Shown here piece by piece: positions 34,428 through 43,795 of a stretch of DNA of 64,000 bases. The notes below the pieces were generated by a model. The model was not told the DNA's origin. It made no database searches and saw only the letters and a program-made list of their open reading frames with translations. The stretch is taken from the NCBI RefSeq assembly GCF_002906255.1, contig NZ_POTC01000002.1, positions 1-64,000 of the forward strand, written 5' to 3'. The stretch is from Novacetimonas maltaceti (GTDB taxonomy: Bacteria; Pseudomonadota; Alphaproteobacteria; Acetobacterales; Acetobacteraceae). The translations under genes and the position numbers were made by a program. Every line of letters begins with the position of its first letter. Position 1 is the stretch's first letter.

Positions 34428-36769
34428 CGCCGTCCGGCCAGCACGTAGGTCCGTGTCAGGCCCATCCCCGGCACGAAGAAACGCCCACGCTCACGGAACA
34501 GGAACGACTGGCGCAGGCTGAGATACATCTCCTCCGTCACCTGGATCGTGCCCGCATCCGGCGCGCCCTGCGCCATCAGTTCGGCCATGCCCATTGCATC
34601 GCCCCACAGGTTGAACACCCGCGGTTCCTGCCCCAGCAGGCCACCAAAGACCGGCCCGACATCGATGCCGATGCGGAAGACCGGGTCAAGGTCCGCCTTC
34701 GCGAGCATCGACATCGTCACTTCACGCATCGACAGCGCGGCGTTGGCCATCCTCTGCGGCGCACTCTTGTCCGGGGTCTTGGAACATCCCGCCACACAGA
34801 CCAGACGGTGGCCCAGCATGCGGATCGAATACAGGCCGTAATGGCGGGCGATGTCCTGCAACTGCTGCGCCATCGCATCAATCAGCTTCAGGTTCTCCGA
34901 CGGGTCGTTCTGGGCCGTCATCACCATGTCAGACAGGCTGATGACCATGATCGCCACGGCGGGGTAGAACCCCTCGAGCTTGGAGGGATCGACATCCAGC
35001 GGATAGGCGCCATCGACCTTGAGCGACCCCGGCGGCACCAGGAATCCCTGGCTGGCGTCGGGGGCTTCTTCCTGCACCTTCTCGTTATCCGCAAGTTCGG
35101 CGCGCGCCGCCTCGATCGCCGTATAATGCTGGGCGGAGAAGCGGGTCGCGGCGATGCCCGCGATCATGTCCACGAAATGCGTGACCAGTTGCGCCTGCGG
35201 TGCGTCCTCCAGGGTGATGACGCCCACCGGGCCATTCGCCCCGAGGATCGGACCAAGGAACAGGCTGTGGCTGCCCATCGAACGCATGTAAAGGCGATAG
35301 AAGTTGGCCGTACGCTCGTCCTTGGACGCATCGGCGACCAGCAGCGAATCCCCGTGGGAAACGGCGTCGAAGAATGCCTTGAGTTCGCTGGTGGACAGTT
35401 CGAACCCACCGGAATGGGCGTCCTGCTGGCGATCGTACGAATCGATGCACATCAGCGTCGCGCCATCATGCAGGATGCGCCATATCCCCGCACGCCGCGC
35501 CTGCGACAGGTCAACCAGGCTTTCCGTCAGGATCAGTGCATCGTCCGCCGGATTGAACAGTTCGGGATAGGATGCGACCGTCTGCAGCGAATGGCTTTCG
35601 TAACTGGAGATCGCACGGAAACGTTCGAGGTCATGCTGCACATGCTCCGTCTTGCGCCCCTGCCGGAACAGCAGCACCGCGAGGATGGAGGACATGATGA
35701 CGACGAGGAAGGCGAAGAACAGGTTCTGCCGCCCGTCGGCCTTTGCGAACTGTGCGAAATCACTTTCGGGCGCGACGAGCATCAGCACCCAGTTCTGCGA
35801 CGCCAGCGGCACCGGCGACAGCATGGCGATGTAATTCTGGCCATTGCTGCGGATGGTGCGCGTGCCATAGCTGTGGACGCGGAACTCATCGAATGCCTTG
35901 GACATGACCGGGTAATGCACCGGGTCAAGCAGCATCTTCGCCGGATCGCCATGGGCGGCGACCTCGATCTCGTGCATCTTGTGCCCGGCCAGAACATGGC
36001 CCGACTGGTCCAGCAGGATGCCATGCCCGCTGCGCCCGATCTTCAGCGCGTCAAGGAAATCCGTCAGGTGGCTGAGCGACATGTTGATGGCATAGACATA
36101 GGTCTTGCCGGTTGCCGTCGTGTAGGGCATGCCCGCCGAAATCGCCATCTGCTTGGTGACCTCGACGATGTAGGGCGGAGTCCAGACCATCTTCCCGGCC
36201 TTGACGGCCTGCTGGTACCAGACATGCAGGCGCGGGTCGTAGTCGTTGGCCTTGGTCGTCTGCTCGCTGATCAGCTTGCCGCTGTCATCGAAGATATGAT
36301 GGACGAACGTGGCGTTGGGCGTGCCCTTGTCCTTCAGGGTGATCTGCTCCAGCCCCTTGTTGTCGGGCCCGCGCTGCACGAGGCTGAAATTGCCGTCGCT
36401 GTCGGCAAGGTAGTAGGACTGGATCTGCGGCACGTTGCGCAGCATGCTGCCGCTGTAGCCGTAGAAGATCTTGTCCTCCACCGTGGGATTGCCACGCTGG
36501 AGCATATCACGCGCGATCACGGCCCCGGCGGATGCGGGGGCAAGGAAGTTGTTGACTTCGTTGCTGACATATTCCTGCTGGCTCAGCAGCAGGCTGTGGG
36601 TCAGGCTCAGGGCGCCATTGCGCACCGTGCGGTACGAATGCCAGCCGACACCGGCGATCACGGCAATAACCAGCAGGACCCCGGCAACGGGAATCCCCAC
36701 ATGGGTCACGAAACGCCTGAACTGGTCGGAAGGGGCAACCGAGGGATCGACAATCTCGTCCGGGGACAC
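34424..36769 (-). CDS. Membrane receptor: CACHE, GAF and degenerate class III cyclase domain
   Basis: 781 residues. Membrane helices at about 24-46 and 350-369 frame a periplasmic double-CACHE-like sensor (47-348). A GAF domain follows (about 405-545), and the last 180 residues (600-781) are a class III adenylate/guanylate cyclase fold, clear from IGIDVGPVFGGLLG and LWGDAMGMA. The catalytic positions are lost: the first metal Asp aligns with Ser611, the second with His654, and the transition-state Asn and Arg with Gly727 and Leu731. It should not make cyclic nucleotide by the usual chemistry, and may instead bind a nucleotide or transmit a signal. Start GTG 36769 follows AGGAAGAG. It heads the MCE operon through an ATGA overlap with mlaE. 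Confidence 0.75.
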   Translation of the reverse strand: MSPDEIVDPSVAPSDQFRRFVTHVGIPVAGVLLVIAVIAGVGWHSYRTVRNGALSLTHSLLLSQQEYVSNEVNNFLAPASAGAVIARDMLQRGNPTVEDKIFYGYSGSMLRNVPQIQSYYLADSDGNFSLVQRGPDNKGLEQITLKDKGTPNATFVHHIFDDSGKLISEQTTKANDYDPRLHVWYQQAVKAGKMVWTPPYIVEVTKQMAISAGMPYTTATGKTYVYAINMSLSHLTDFLDALKIGRSGHGILLDQSGHVLAGHKMHEIEVAAHGDPAKMLLDPVHYPVMSKAFDEFRVHSYGTRTIRSNGQNYIAMLSPVPLASQNWVLMLVAPESDFAQFAKADGRQNLFFAFLVVIMSSILAVLLFRQGRKTEHVQHDLERFRAISSYESHSLQTVASYPELFNPADDALILTESLVDLSQARRAGIWRILHDGATLMCIDSYDRQQDAHSGGFELSTSELKAFFDAVSHGDSLLVADASKDERTANFYRLYMRSMGSHSLFLGPILGANGPVGVITLEDAPQAQLVTHFVDMIAGIAATRFSAQHYTAIEAARAELADNEKVQEEAPDASQGFLVPPGSLKVDGAYPLDVDPSKLEGFYPAVAIMVISLSDMVMTAQNDPSENLKLIDAMAQQLQDIARHYGLYSIRMLGHRLVCVAGCSKTPDKSAPQRMANAALSMREVTMSMLAKADLDPVFRIGIDVGPVFGGLLGQEPRVFNLWGDAMGMAELMAQGAPDAGTIQVTEEMYLSLRQSFLFRERGRFFVPGMGLTRTYVLAGRR

Positions 36770-36920
36770 TGCTCTCTTCCTGTCTTTACAATAACCTGAC
36801 GCTACGCTTGCGTGATCCTAGATCATGCGGGCGCATACGGCCACACCCACAGCGCATGAAAGCGATGACAAGGGGACAACGCAAAGCCCCGCAGCCTCAC
36901 ATATTCGGCGAAAAACCGTT

Positions 36921-37604
36921 TCAGGCGTGCCACAATGGCTCTGACAGAGCGTCCACGAATTTTTCATGCGCCGCAAGTTCCGCGGCATCCGGGGTGACCC
37001 GCACCGCGACATGGCCGGCCGGGCGGACATAGTCATAGGTCGCGACGGGGGCACCGCCCCCTTCCTCCACCGACAGGCCGAGGCCGCGCTGCCTGCCGCC
37101 GCAGAGTTCGATATAGACCTCGGCCAGCAGTTTGCAGTCGAGCAGGGCGTTATGGGTCGTGCGCGCCGACAGGTCGATGGAAAAGCGGCGGCACAGCGCA
37201 TCGAGGCTGTTGGGCATCCCCGGAAAACGCGCGCGCGCGATCTGCAACGTATCGACCATGCGCGACATCGCCAGTTCCGGCAGTCCCGCGCGCCGGAGTT
37301 CGGCATTGAGGAAGCCGAAATCGAACGCCGCGTTATGGGCGATCAGTTCGTCATCGCCGATGAATTCAAGGAATTCCGGTGCGATGTCCGCGAATTTCGG
37401 CTGCCCCTCCAGATCCGCGCGGGTAAAGCCGTGCACGCGCGACGCCTCCTCCGGCACGTCGCGTTCGGGGTCGATCAGGACCCGGAAACTGCGCCCACTC
37501 GGCAGGTCGCCAATCAGTTCGAGGGCCGCGATCTCGATCACGCGGTCACCACTCAGCGGGTCAAGCCCGGTGGTTTCGGTATCGAACAGGATGGAACGCT
37601 TCAT
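36921..37604 (-). CDS. dnaQ: DNA polymerase III epsilon subunit (3'-5' exonuclease)
   Basis: 227 residues, DEDDh exonuclease. Exo I FDTETTG near 8, Exo II HNAAFDFGF near 90, Exo III HNALLDCKLLAEVY near 146, with the invariant His and Asp residues. It is the proofreading subunit. The start is ATG 37604 with AGGGG upstream, overlapping the coaE stop (ATGA), the common alphaproteobacterial coaE-dnaQ arrangement. Confidence 0.92.
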   Translation of the reverse strand: MKRSILFDTETTGLDPLSGDRVIEIAALELIGDLPSGRSFRVLIDPERDVPEEASRVHGFTRADLEGQPKFADIAPEFLEFIGDDELIAHNAAFDFGFLNAELRRAGLPELAMSRMVDTLQIARARFPGMPNSLDALCRRFSIDLSARTTHNALLDCKLLAEVYIELCGGRQRGLGLSVEEGGGAPVATYDYVRPAGHVAVRVTPDAAELAAHEKFVDALSEPLWHA

Positions 37605-38209
37605 GTGCTGCCCCTTTCTTCTGCGTGGCGCAGCGACGCCACGACCGCGCGGACCTGCCGCCATGCCAGCGCCCGCGACAGCCCCGTGCGGATGACATGA
37701 TCGGCGCGCGCGCGGCGCTGCCGGTCATCCATCTGCCGCGCGATGATGGCCTCCACCTGCGCGCGGTCCATATGCCCGCGCGCCAGCACCCGGTGGCGCT
37801 GCACCCCGCCCGGCGCACTGACGGCGATCACCCGGTCACATAACGCATCCATCCCTGCCTCGTACAGCAGCGGGATGTCGAGCACCACGATCGGGCAGCG
37901 CGCGCGGCGCGCGGCGCGCAGGAACGCATGGCATTCCTCCAGCACCATCGGATGGATGATACCCTCAAGCTTCCCGAACAGGGCGGGATCGGCCACCACC
38001 GCGCGCCGCAGGGCCGCGCGATCCAGCACACCATCGCGCACCGCGCCGGGCACAAGCCGGCCAATGGCGGGCAGCGCGCGGCCACCGGGCCCCTGCAGGC
38101 GATGCACGACGGCATCGGCATCGAATATCCGCGCGCCCAGCCTGCGCAACATCGCGCCCACCGTGGTCTTGCCCATCCCGATGCCACCGGTCAGCCCCAC
38201 GACGGCCAT
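37601..38209 (-). CDS. coaE: Dephospho-CoA kinase
   Basis: 202 residues from ATG 38209, which gives the conserved MAVVGLTGGIGMGKTTV with the P-loop. An in-frame ATG at 38239 would add ten Arg/Gly-rich residues and cannot be excluded. DADAVVH near 32 and VLDIPLLYEAGMD near 108 are the other kinase landmarks. It performs the last step of CoA synthesis. It sits between aroE and dnaQ in the same operon. Confidence 0.9.
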   Translation of the reverse strand: MAVVGLTGGIGMGKTTVGAMLRRLGARIFDADAVVHRLQGPGGRALPAIGRLVPGAVRDGVLDRAALRRAVVADPALFGKLEGIIHPMVLEECHAFLRAARRARCPIVVLDIPLLYEAGMDALCDRVIAVSAPGGVQRHRVLARGHMDRAQVEAIIARQMDDRQRRARADHVIRTGLSRALAWRQVRAVVASLRHAEERGST

Positions 38210-38253
38210 GCCGCCCCTGCGCCGCCGATGCCCGCGCATGCCGTCCGCCCGCC

Positions 38254-39165
38254 TCAGCGTTCCTTACCCCGCAGGTCGGCATCCAGCAGCGCCTCGACCT
38301 CCGGCCCGATGACCGGGTCGGTGCCGAACCATTTGCGAAATCCCAGCCGCGCCTGATGGATCAGCATGCCCAGTCCGTCCACGCACCGCAGGCCACGCGC
38401 CGCCGCATCACGCAGCAAGGCGGTCTGGCGCGGCACATAGACGATGTCGCACACCACCAGCGTGGAAGGTGCCAGCGCAAGGTCGACCGGCAACTCACCC
38501 GCCGGGCCGCCGTGCATCCCCAGCGAGGTCGTGTTGACCAGCATGTCACACCCCGGCAGCACCGCCGCCAACCCGTCCCAGGGGACGACATCGACCATCG
38601 TGCCGGCGTCCGCATCCGCGCGCATGGCATCGGCAAGTTCATGAGCCCGTTGCGCCGTGCGGTTGGCGATGCCCACCGCGACCCCACGATCCAGCAGGCT
38701 TGCCGCGATGGCACGGGCCGCCCCGCCCGCCCCAAGCAGCAGTGCACGCCCGCCCTTCACCTTGACGCCATGCGCCTCCACATTGGCGACAAAGCCGTCA
38801 CCGTCGGTCGAAAACCCCTCGATCGTGCCATCGGGCGCGAACACCAGCGTGTTGACCGAACCGGAACGCCGCGCCGAACGGTCCAGACGGTCAACGATGC
38901 GAAAGGCCGCTTCCTTGTGCGGGATCGTGACGTTGCTCCCGCGGAAACCCGCCGCCTGCAGTCCCCGCACCGCGACGTCAAACGCACCGGGGCGGACCGG
39001 CAGGGGCACATAGGCGCCGTCGATCCCGTACTGCGCCAGCCAGAAATTGTGCATCAGCGGCGAGCGCGAATGCGCCACGGGCCAGCCGATGACCCCCGCC
39101 AGCGCCGTATGCCCGCCGATCCTGCGTGGCGCGGGAAGCGCCAGGCCGCCTGCCTGCGTCGTCAT
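38254..39165 (-). CDS. aroE: Shikimate dehydrogenase
   Basis: 303 residues. Shikimate-binding VIGWPVAHSRSPLMHN near 25, catalytic Lys in NVTIPHKEAAF, STDGDGF near 120, and the NADP-binding GAGGAARAI near 145. It reduces 3-dehydroshikimate in aromatic amino acid synthesis. ATG 39165 overlaps the upstream stop (ATGA). The order aroE-coaE-dnaQ is typical of alphaproteobacteria. Confidence 0.92.
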   Translation of the reverse strand: MTTQAGGLALPAPRRIGGHTALAGVIGWPVAHSRSPLMHNFWLAQYGIDGAYVPLPVRPGAFDVAVRGLQAAGFRGSNVTIPHKEAAFRIVDRLDRSARRSGSVNTLVFAPDGTIEGFSTDGDGFVANVEAHGVKVKGGRALLLGAGGAARAIAASLLDRGVAVGIANRTAQRAHELADAMRADADAGTMVDVVPWDGLAAVLPGCDMLVNTTSLGMHGGPAGELPVDLALAPSTLVVCDIVYVPRQTALLRDAAARGLRCVDGLGMLIHQARLGFRKWFGTDPVIGPEVEALLDADLRGKER

Positions 39166-39959
39166 GCCCCCATCCCTTCCCATGCCTGCGGCAGTATCCG
39201 CGCCAGGCGCCGCGCCCATTCACGCTGCCCTTCCTCCGTCGCGATCAGGTCCTGGCGCACCTCCAGTTCCAGATAGGCAAGGCCACGCCCCTCGGCATGG
39301 GTGGGGATGGTGTAGTCACTGACATCGGTCAGGGCATAGGGTTCGTTATTGCCGATCACGAGCCCTTCCTCACGGGCCAGGAAATCGCGCACCCGCAGGC
39401 CGAAGGCAGGGTTGCGGTTATGCAGGACCCCGGCATGCCACGGGCGGCTGACGCCGTTCATCTGCGGCGTGAAGCTGTGCAGCGCCACAACGACCACCGG
39501 CAGGCCCGCGGCGCTGCGCGCCGACAGTTCGGTCGCGATCCGGTTGTGGTAGGGATGGAAGATTTCCTCCACCCGCGCGCCTTCATCCTCGACCGACAGG
39601 TCATGGTTGCCCGGCACCTGCGTGCCGTCGCTTTCGCGCACGATGGAGGTCGGATGCCCCGGCGCGCGGTTGCAGTCGATCACCAGCCGGGAATAGGCCT
39701 GCTCGATCAGCAGGCTGTCCAGTTGCCCGGCCAGCGCCCTGCCCATCCCGGCAATGCCGATGTCCCAGGCGATGTGGCGCGCCCGGTCCTCATCCGCCAC
39801 GCCAAGGTCACCCAGCCTGGCGGGCATGGCGCGGCCGGCGTGATCGCTGACGAACAGGAACGGCGAATCGGCCCCGTGTTCACCCGGCTGCGTGGCGGAG
39901 GGGCCAAATTCAACCACCGGCGACGGATCTTCGTCGCCCAGAAGGCGCGTCATGTTCAT
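39162..39959 (-). CDS. N-formylglutamate amidohydrolase-family protein
   Basis: 265 residues of the FGase family: FVSDHAGRAMP near 35, AWDIG near 64, AYSRLVIDCNR near 88, VVALHSFTPQM near 158 and DYTIPTHAEGRGLAYLELEVRQDLI near 213. The metal and substrate residues characteristic of the family are present. No histidine-degradation genes are nearby, so the natural substrate may differ. Start ATG 39959 is preferred over a longer frame that lacks conservation. Confidence 0.8.
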   Translation of the reverse strand: MNMTRLLGDEDPSPVVEFGPSATQPGEHGADSPFLFVSDHAGRAMPARLGDLGVADEDRARHIAWDIGIAGMGRALAGQLDSLLIEQAYSRLVIDCNRAPGHPTSIVRESDGTQVPGNHDLSVEDEGARVEEIFHPYHNRIATELSARSAAGLPVVVVALHSFTPQMNGVSRPWHAGVLHNRNPAFGLRVRDFLAREEGLVIGNNEPYALTDVSDYTIPTHAEGRGLAYLELEVRQDLIATEEGQREWARRLARILPQAWEGMGA

Positions 39960-40190
39960 GGCGGTCCCGACAACTCCTGTCCGTGATCTTGCATTTTGGC
40001 AGACCCTACCGGCCACGACGCCCGAACGAAAGGGGCGCGGGGAATTCTGTTCTGATGTCCCGACCCACTTCTGCGTCATGATGGCGCGCCGCGATGCGAT
40101 TGCACGCGCCGCCCCCCGTCATTAGGGTGCGTCGGTCGCGCCGGGGCGCGGCATCCGAAGGGTCCGTACAGATGGCTGGGGCACGACGAC

Positions 40191-41627
40191 ATGTCTGCAA
40201 ATGAAAAGAACACCAACACGCATCAGGCGAACGCCCAGTGGGGCGGCCGCTTCGCCGGGGGGCCTGCGGCCATCATGCAGGACATCAATGCCTCCATCGG
40301 CTTTGACAGGGCGCTGTGGCGGCAGGACATCGCGGGGTCGCTGGCGCATGCGGCGATGCTGGCGAAAACCGGCATCATCACCGCCGGGGACGAGGCGCAG
40401 ATCCGCAAGGGCCTGAATGAAATCGCCGCCGAGATCGAAGCCGGCACCTTCGACTTCAGCACCGCCCTCGAAGATATCCACATGAATATCGAGGCCCGCC
40501 TGTCCGAACGCATTGGCGAGGCCGGCAAGCGCCTGCACACCGCACGGTCGCGCAATGACCAGGTGGCGACCGATTTCCGCCTGTGGGTGCGCGACGCCAT
40601 CGACGGGCTTGATACGCAGGTCGCCGCCCTGCTGGAGACGCTGTGTGCGCGCGCGCTGGAACATGCCGCGACCCCCATGCCCGGCTTCACCCACCTGCAG
40701 ACCGCGCAGCCCGTGACGTTCGGCCACCACCTGATGGCCTATGTCGAAATGCTGGGCCGCGATCGCGGGCGGCTTTCGGATGCGCGGCGCCGGCTCAACG
40801 AATCCCCGCTCGGCTCGGCGGCGCTGGCGGGCACGTCCTTTCCCATCGACCGTGAAATGACGGCCCACGCGCTGGGCTTCGACCGCCCGACGGCCAATTC
40901 GCTCGATTCCGTGTCGGATCGCGACTTTGCGCTGGAATATCTCTCCGCCCTGTCGATCATGGCGATGCACCTGTCGCGCCTGGCGGAAGAAATCGTCATC
41001 TGGTGCTCGGCCCCCTTCTCCTTCATCCGCCTGTCGGACGCCTTCACCACCGGGTCGTCCATCATGCCGCAGAAGCGCAACCCGGATGCTGCCGAACTGA
41101 TCCGTGCAAAGGGCGGGCGCATCACCGGCGCGCTGGTCGGGCTGCTGACGGTGATGAAGGGGCTGCCGCTGGCCTATGCCAAGGACATGCAGGAAGACAA
41201 GGAACCGGTCTTTGCCGCGACCGATGCCGCCGCCCTGTCGCTGGCGGCGATGGACGGCATGGTCCGCGACCTCAGCGTCAATGAAGAGCAGATGCGCGCC
41301 TGCGCGGGGTCGGGCTTCTCCACCGCGACCGACCTTGCCGACTGGCTGGTGCGCGTCCTGAAGCTGCCGTTCCGCACCGCCCACCATGTCACCGGCCGTC
41401 TTGTCGGCAAGGCGGAGGCGCGCGGCGTGGACCTGTCGCAACTGACGCTGGAGGAAATGCAGGCCGAGGAGGCGGGCATCACCGCCGACATCTTCGATGT
41501 CCTGACGGTGGAGGCATCACTGGCCTCACGCACCAGTCTGGGCGGCACGGCACCGGACAACGTGCGCGCGCAGGCCCGGCGCTGGCAGAAGGCGCTGGCG
41601 GCGGAAAAGGGAGCACACAAGGCATGA
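40191..41627 (+). CDS. argH: Argininosuccinate lyase
   Basis: 478 residues, fumarase/aspartase superfamily. The signature [12 protein letters not shown] near 298, [12 protein letters not shown] near 117 and [13 protein letters not shown] near 163 carry the catalytic Ser and His. It releases arginine and fumarate in the last step of arginine synthesis. ATG 40191 follows a GGGG site. It is joined by ATGA to the small lipoprotein gene. Confidence 0.95.
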   Translation: MSANEKNTNTHQANAQWGGRFAGGPAAIMQDINASIGFDRALWRQDIAGSLAHAAMLAKTGIITAGDEAQIRKGLNEIAAEIEAGTFDFSTALEDIHMNIEARLSERIGEAGKRLHTARSRNDQVATDFRLWVRDAIDGLDTQVAALLETLCARALEHAATPMPGFTHLQTAQPVTFGHHLMAYVEMLGRDRGRLSDARRRLNESPLGSAALAGTSFPIDREMTAHALGFDRPTANSLDSVSDRDFALEYLSALSIMAMHLSRLAEEIVIWCSAPFSFIRLSDAFTTGSSIMPQKRNPDAAELIRAKGGRITGALVGLLTVMKGLPLAYAKDMQEDKEPVFAATDAAALSLAAMDGMVRDLSVNEEQMRACAGSGFSTATDLADWLVRVLKLPFRTAHHVTGRLVGKAEARGVDLSQLTLEEMQAEEAGITADIFDVLTVEASLASRTSLGGTAPDNVRAQARRWQKALAAEKGAHKA

Positions 41628-41803
41628 ACACCAGGCACGCACAACAGCGCCGGGGGCGCATTGCATGGGCCCTGACCTGCCTCATCGGGCTTTCGCTTGC
41701 GGGCGGCATGCTGAGCGCCTGCGGGCGAATCGGCTCGCCCCAGCCGCCGGGGCCGCGTTCGGACTTCACCTATAACCGCAGCTACCCCGCGCCTGACCGT
41801 TAA
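41624..41803 (+). CDS. lptM: Small lipoprotein LptM (YifL-like)
   Basis: 59 residues. Basic N-terminus, a hydrophobic core and the lipobox LSAC with Cys33, followed by [11 protein letters not shown], the Gly/Pro-rich start seen after the lipid-modified Cys in YifL/LptM proteins. LptM helps assemble the LptD-LptE LPS translocon in E. coli. It begins inside the argH stop (ATGA) and lies upstream of lysA, separated by the cdd gene; small lipoproteins of this type in an argH-lysA context are common in alphaproteobacteria. Confidence 0.75.
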   Translation: MNTRHAQQRRGRIAWALTCLIGLSLAGGMLSACGRIGSPQPPGPRSDFTYNRSYPAPDR

Positions 41804-41821
41804 GGGGCCGCCAAAGCCGTT

Positions 41822-41890
41822 TCGGGGTGAAGCCTTTTCCCCAAAAGCGTCAAGGAACGCCGCCCAGAAAAAGGCGGCGTTCCGGAACCC
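41822..41890. terminator. Hairpin terminator, possibly a diverged member of the palindromic family
   Basis: An 11-bp perfect stem GGAACGCCGCC (41854-41864) with GGCGGCGTTCC (41873-41883) and an A-rich loop lies between the convergent ends of lptM and cdd. Upstream, GGGGTGAAGCCTTTTCCCC resembles the GGTGAAGCTTTT words of the repeats at 14433, 30859 and 46591, but the closing arms are eroded. Confidence 0.6.
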
Positions 41891-41913
41891 CTCACCTTCA
41901 TGAAACCAGCCGC

Positions 41914-42336
41914 CTACAGGTTCTCCGGCCCGAACCCGTCAGGCAGCAGGTCGCCCAGGGTACGCCGCGCAAGGATGTTCCCCTGCGGATCGACCATGTC
42001 GACCACCACGGAAACAGCCGCGAATTCGCGGATTTTCTGGCGGCATCCCCCACAGGGGAAACAGGGCTGCGCGCCGCCGCCACACACCACCACGCGGCGC
42101 AGCGACCGCCCGCCCGCCGCCACCATCGCGGCGATGGCCCCGGCCTCCGCACAGGTGCCCTCGGGATAGGCGGCATTTTCCACGTTGCAGCCCGCAAAGA
42201 TGCGGCCATCACCGTCCTCCACCGCGGCCCCCACCGCAAATCCGGAATAGGGGGCATGGGCATTGCCCCGCACGTGAAGCGCCGCCTCTATCAGCCGCCG
42301 ATCGTCGCATGGTGCCAGCGGGTCGTGATGTTCCAT
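41914..42336 (-). CDS. cdd: Cytidine deaminase
   Basis: 140 residues, homotetrameric type. Zinc and catalytic residues are in CAEAGAIAAM (Cys62, Glu64) and PCGGCRQ (two Cys near 95-98). HAPYSGFAVGAAV near 27 binds substrate. It deaminates cytidine and deoxycytidine. ATG 42336 follows AGGAAAAGG. It lies alone, facing lptM and divergent from lysA. Confidence 0.92.
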   Translation of the reverse strand: MEHHDPLAPCDDRRLIEAALHVRGNAHAPYSGFAVGAAVEDGDGRIFAGCNVENAAYPEGTCAEAGAIAAMVAAGGRSLRRVVVCGGGAQPCFPCGGCRQKIREFAAVSVVVDMVDPQGNILARRTLGDLLPDGFGPENL

Positions 42337-42436
42337 GGTGCCTTTTCCTTTCTGTCATCCCCATCGTGACCTGCACCACCATGAATTACGTCACAAGCAC
42401 CTTGGAAGGTGCCGGGCGAACCGGTATCCTGTCGCG

Positions 42437-43795
42437 ATGGCTGATACATTTTCCACTCATCCGGGGCAGGACCCGACAGTACAGGACCTGCTGGCCGCGC
42501 GCCCTGCCCTTTCGATGCATGCCATCGACGGGCTGGTGTTCGAAGATGTCCCCCTCAATGCGATCGCGGATGCGCTGGGCACGCCCACCTGGGTGATGGG
42601 CGCACGGACGCTGCGCACGCGCTACCACCGGCTGGACCGGGCGATGCGCGATGCGGGGCTGGATGTGGACATCCATTTTGCGGTGAAGGCCAACGACCAC
42701 CTCGCGGTGCTGAAGATCCTGCGCGCGCAGGGTGCGGGGGCCGATGTCGTCAGCGGCGGCGAACTGCGCCGCGCCATGGCCGCCGGCATCCCGGCGAACG
42801 AAATCGTCTTCTCCGGCGTTGGCAAGACGCGCGCGGAAATGGAACTGGCGCTGCATCACGGCATCGCGCGGATCAATGTCGAAAGCGCCGAGGAGCTGGA
42901 GCTGCTGTCAGCCGCCGCCGTGGCGTGCGGGCGCACCGCCCCGGTGGCCCTGCGCATCAATCCCGATGTCGATGCCGGAACCCACGCCAAGATCACGACC
43001 GGCCTTGCGGGCAACAAATTCGGCATCCCCTATGACCGCGCGGTGGACCTGTATGCCCGCGCCGCCAGCCTGCCGGGCATCCATGCGGCGGGGATCGCGG
43101 TGCATATCGGCAGCCAGATCGAACGCATGCAGCCCTATCGCGCGGCCTATGCCCGCGTGGCCGAACTTGTCCGCGCCATCCGCGCGCGGGGCCTGGGCGT
43201 GGAGGTCATCGACTGCGGCGGCGGGCTTGGCATTTCCTACCGCCATGAAACCGAAGGCGCGCCGGAAGCGCTGGCCCATGCCATCCGCACGGAACTCGGC
43301 GACCTCGGCACCCGGCTGGAGATCGAGCCGGGACGCTGGCTGGCGGGGCCAGCGGGGCTGCTGCTCAGCACCGTTGTCCTGCGCAAGCGCGGCTATGACG
43401 GGATGCCGCCCTTCATCGTGCTGGACGCGGCGATGAACGACCTTGCACGGCCCAGCCTGTATGACGCGTGGCACGGCATCATCCCGCTCTCGGCCCGCGA
43501 TGCGGTGGCCCCTGCGGAGCAGGTGCATGTCGTAGGCCCCGTGTGCGAAAGTGGCGACACGTTCGGCCATGACCGCACCCTGCCGCGCCTGCATGACGGC
43601 GCGCGCGTGGCGCTGCTTGATACCGGCGCGTACGGCATGGTCATGAGTTCGACCTACAACGCGCGCGCCATGGCAGCCCAGGTACTGGTTGACGGGGCCC
43701 GCTGGGACGTGATCCGCGCGCGCCAGAAGATCGAAACCCTGTGGGAGTGCGATATCATCCCCGAGACCCTGACCCGTCCCGCCGGAGCAGAATGA
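42437..43795 (+). CDS. lysA: Diaminopimelate decarboxylase
   Basis: 452 residues, PLP fold III. PLP lysine in HFAVKAND near 87, HIGSQ near 227, CGGGLGI near 265 and the catalytic Cys in VCESGDTFGHD near 373. It makes lysine from meso-diaminopimelate. ATG 42437 is chosen; the frame extends upstream but into a His/Arg-rich stretch overlapping the cdd promoter. It is joined to the next gene by ATGA. Confidence 0.93.
   Translation: MADTFSTHPGQDPTVQDLLAARPALSMHAIDGLVFEDVPLNAIADALGTPTWVMGARTLRTRYHRLDRAMRDAGLDVDIHFAVKANDHLAVLKILRAQGAGADVVSGGELRRAMAAGIPANEIVFSGVGKTRAEMELALHHGIARINVESAEELELLSAAAVACGRTAPVALRINPDVDAGTHAKITTGLAGNKFGIPYDRAVDLYARAASLPGIHAAGIAVHIGSQIERMQPYRAAYARVAELVRAIRARGLGVEVIDCGGGLGISYRHETEGAPEALAHAIRTELGDLGTRLEIEPGRWLAGPAGLLLSTVVLRKRGYDGMPPFIVLDAAMNDLARPSLYDAWHGIIPLSARDAVAPAEQVHVVGPVCESGDTFGHDRTLPRLHDGARVALLDTGAYGMVMSSTYNARAMAAQVLVDGARWDVIRARQKIETLWECDIIPETLTRPAGAE

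Noticed and set aside
34286-36799. 837-codon + strand frame antisense to the CACHE-GAF receptor
   Set aside because: Composition (His, Arg, Gln-rich) is that of a reverse-complement shadow in GC-rich DNA; the opposite strand has clear domains.
36813-36825. TGATC-CTA-GATCA dyad before the receptor operon as an operator
   Set aside because: Short, single occurrence and no clear promoter nearby.
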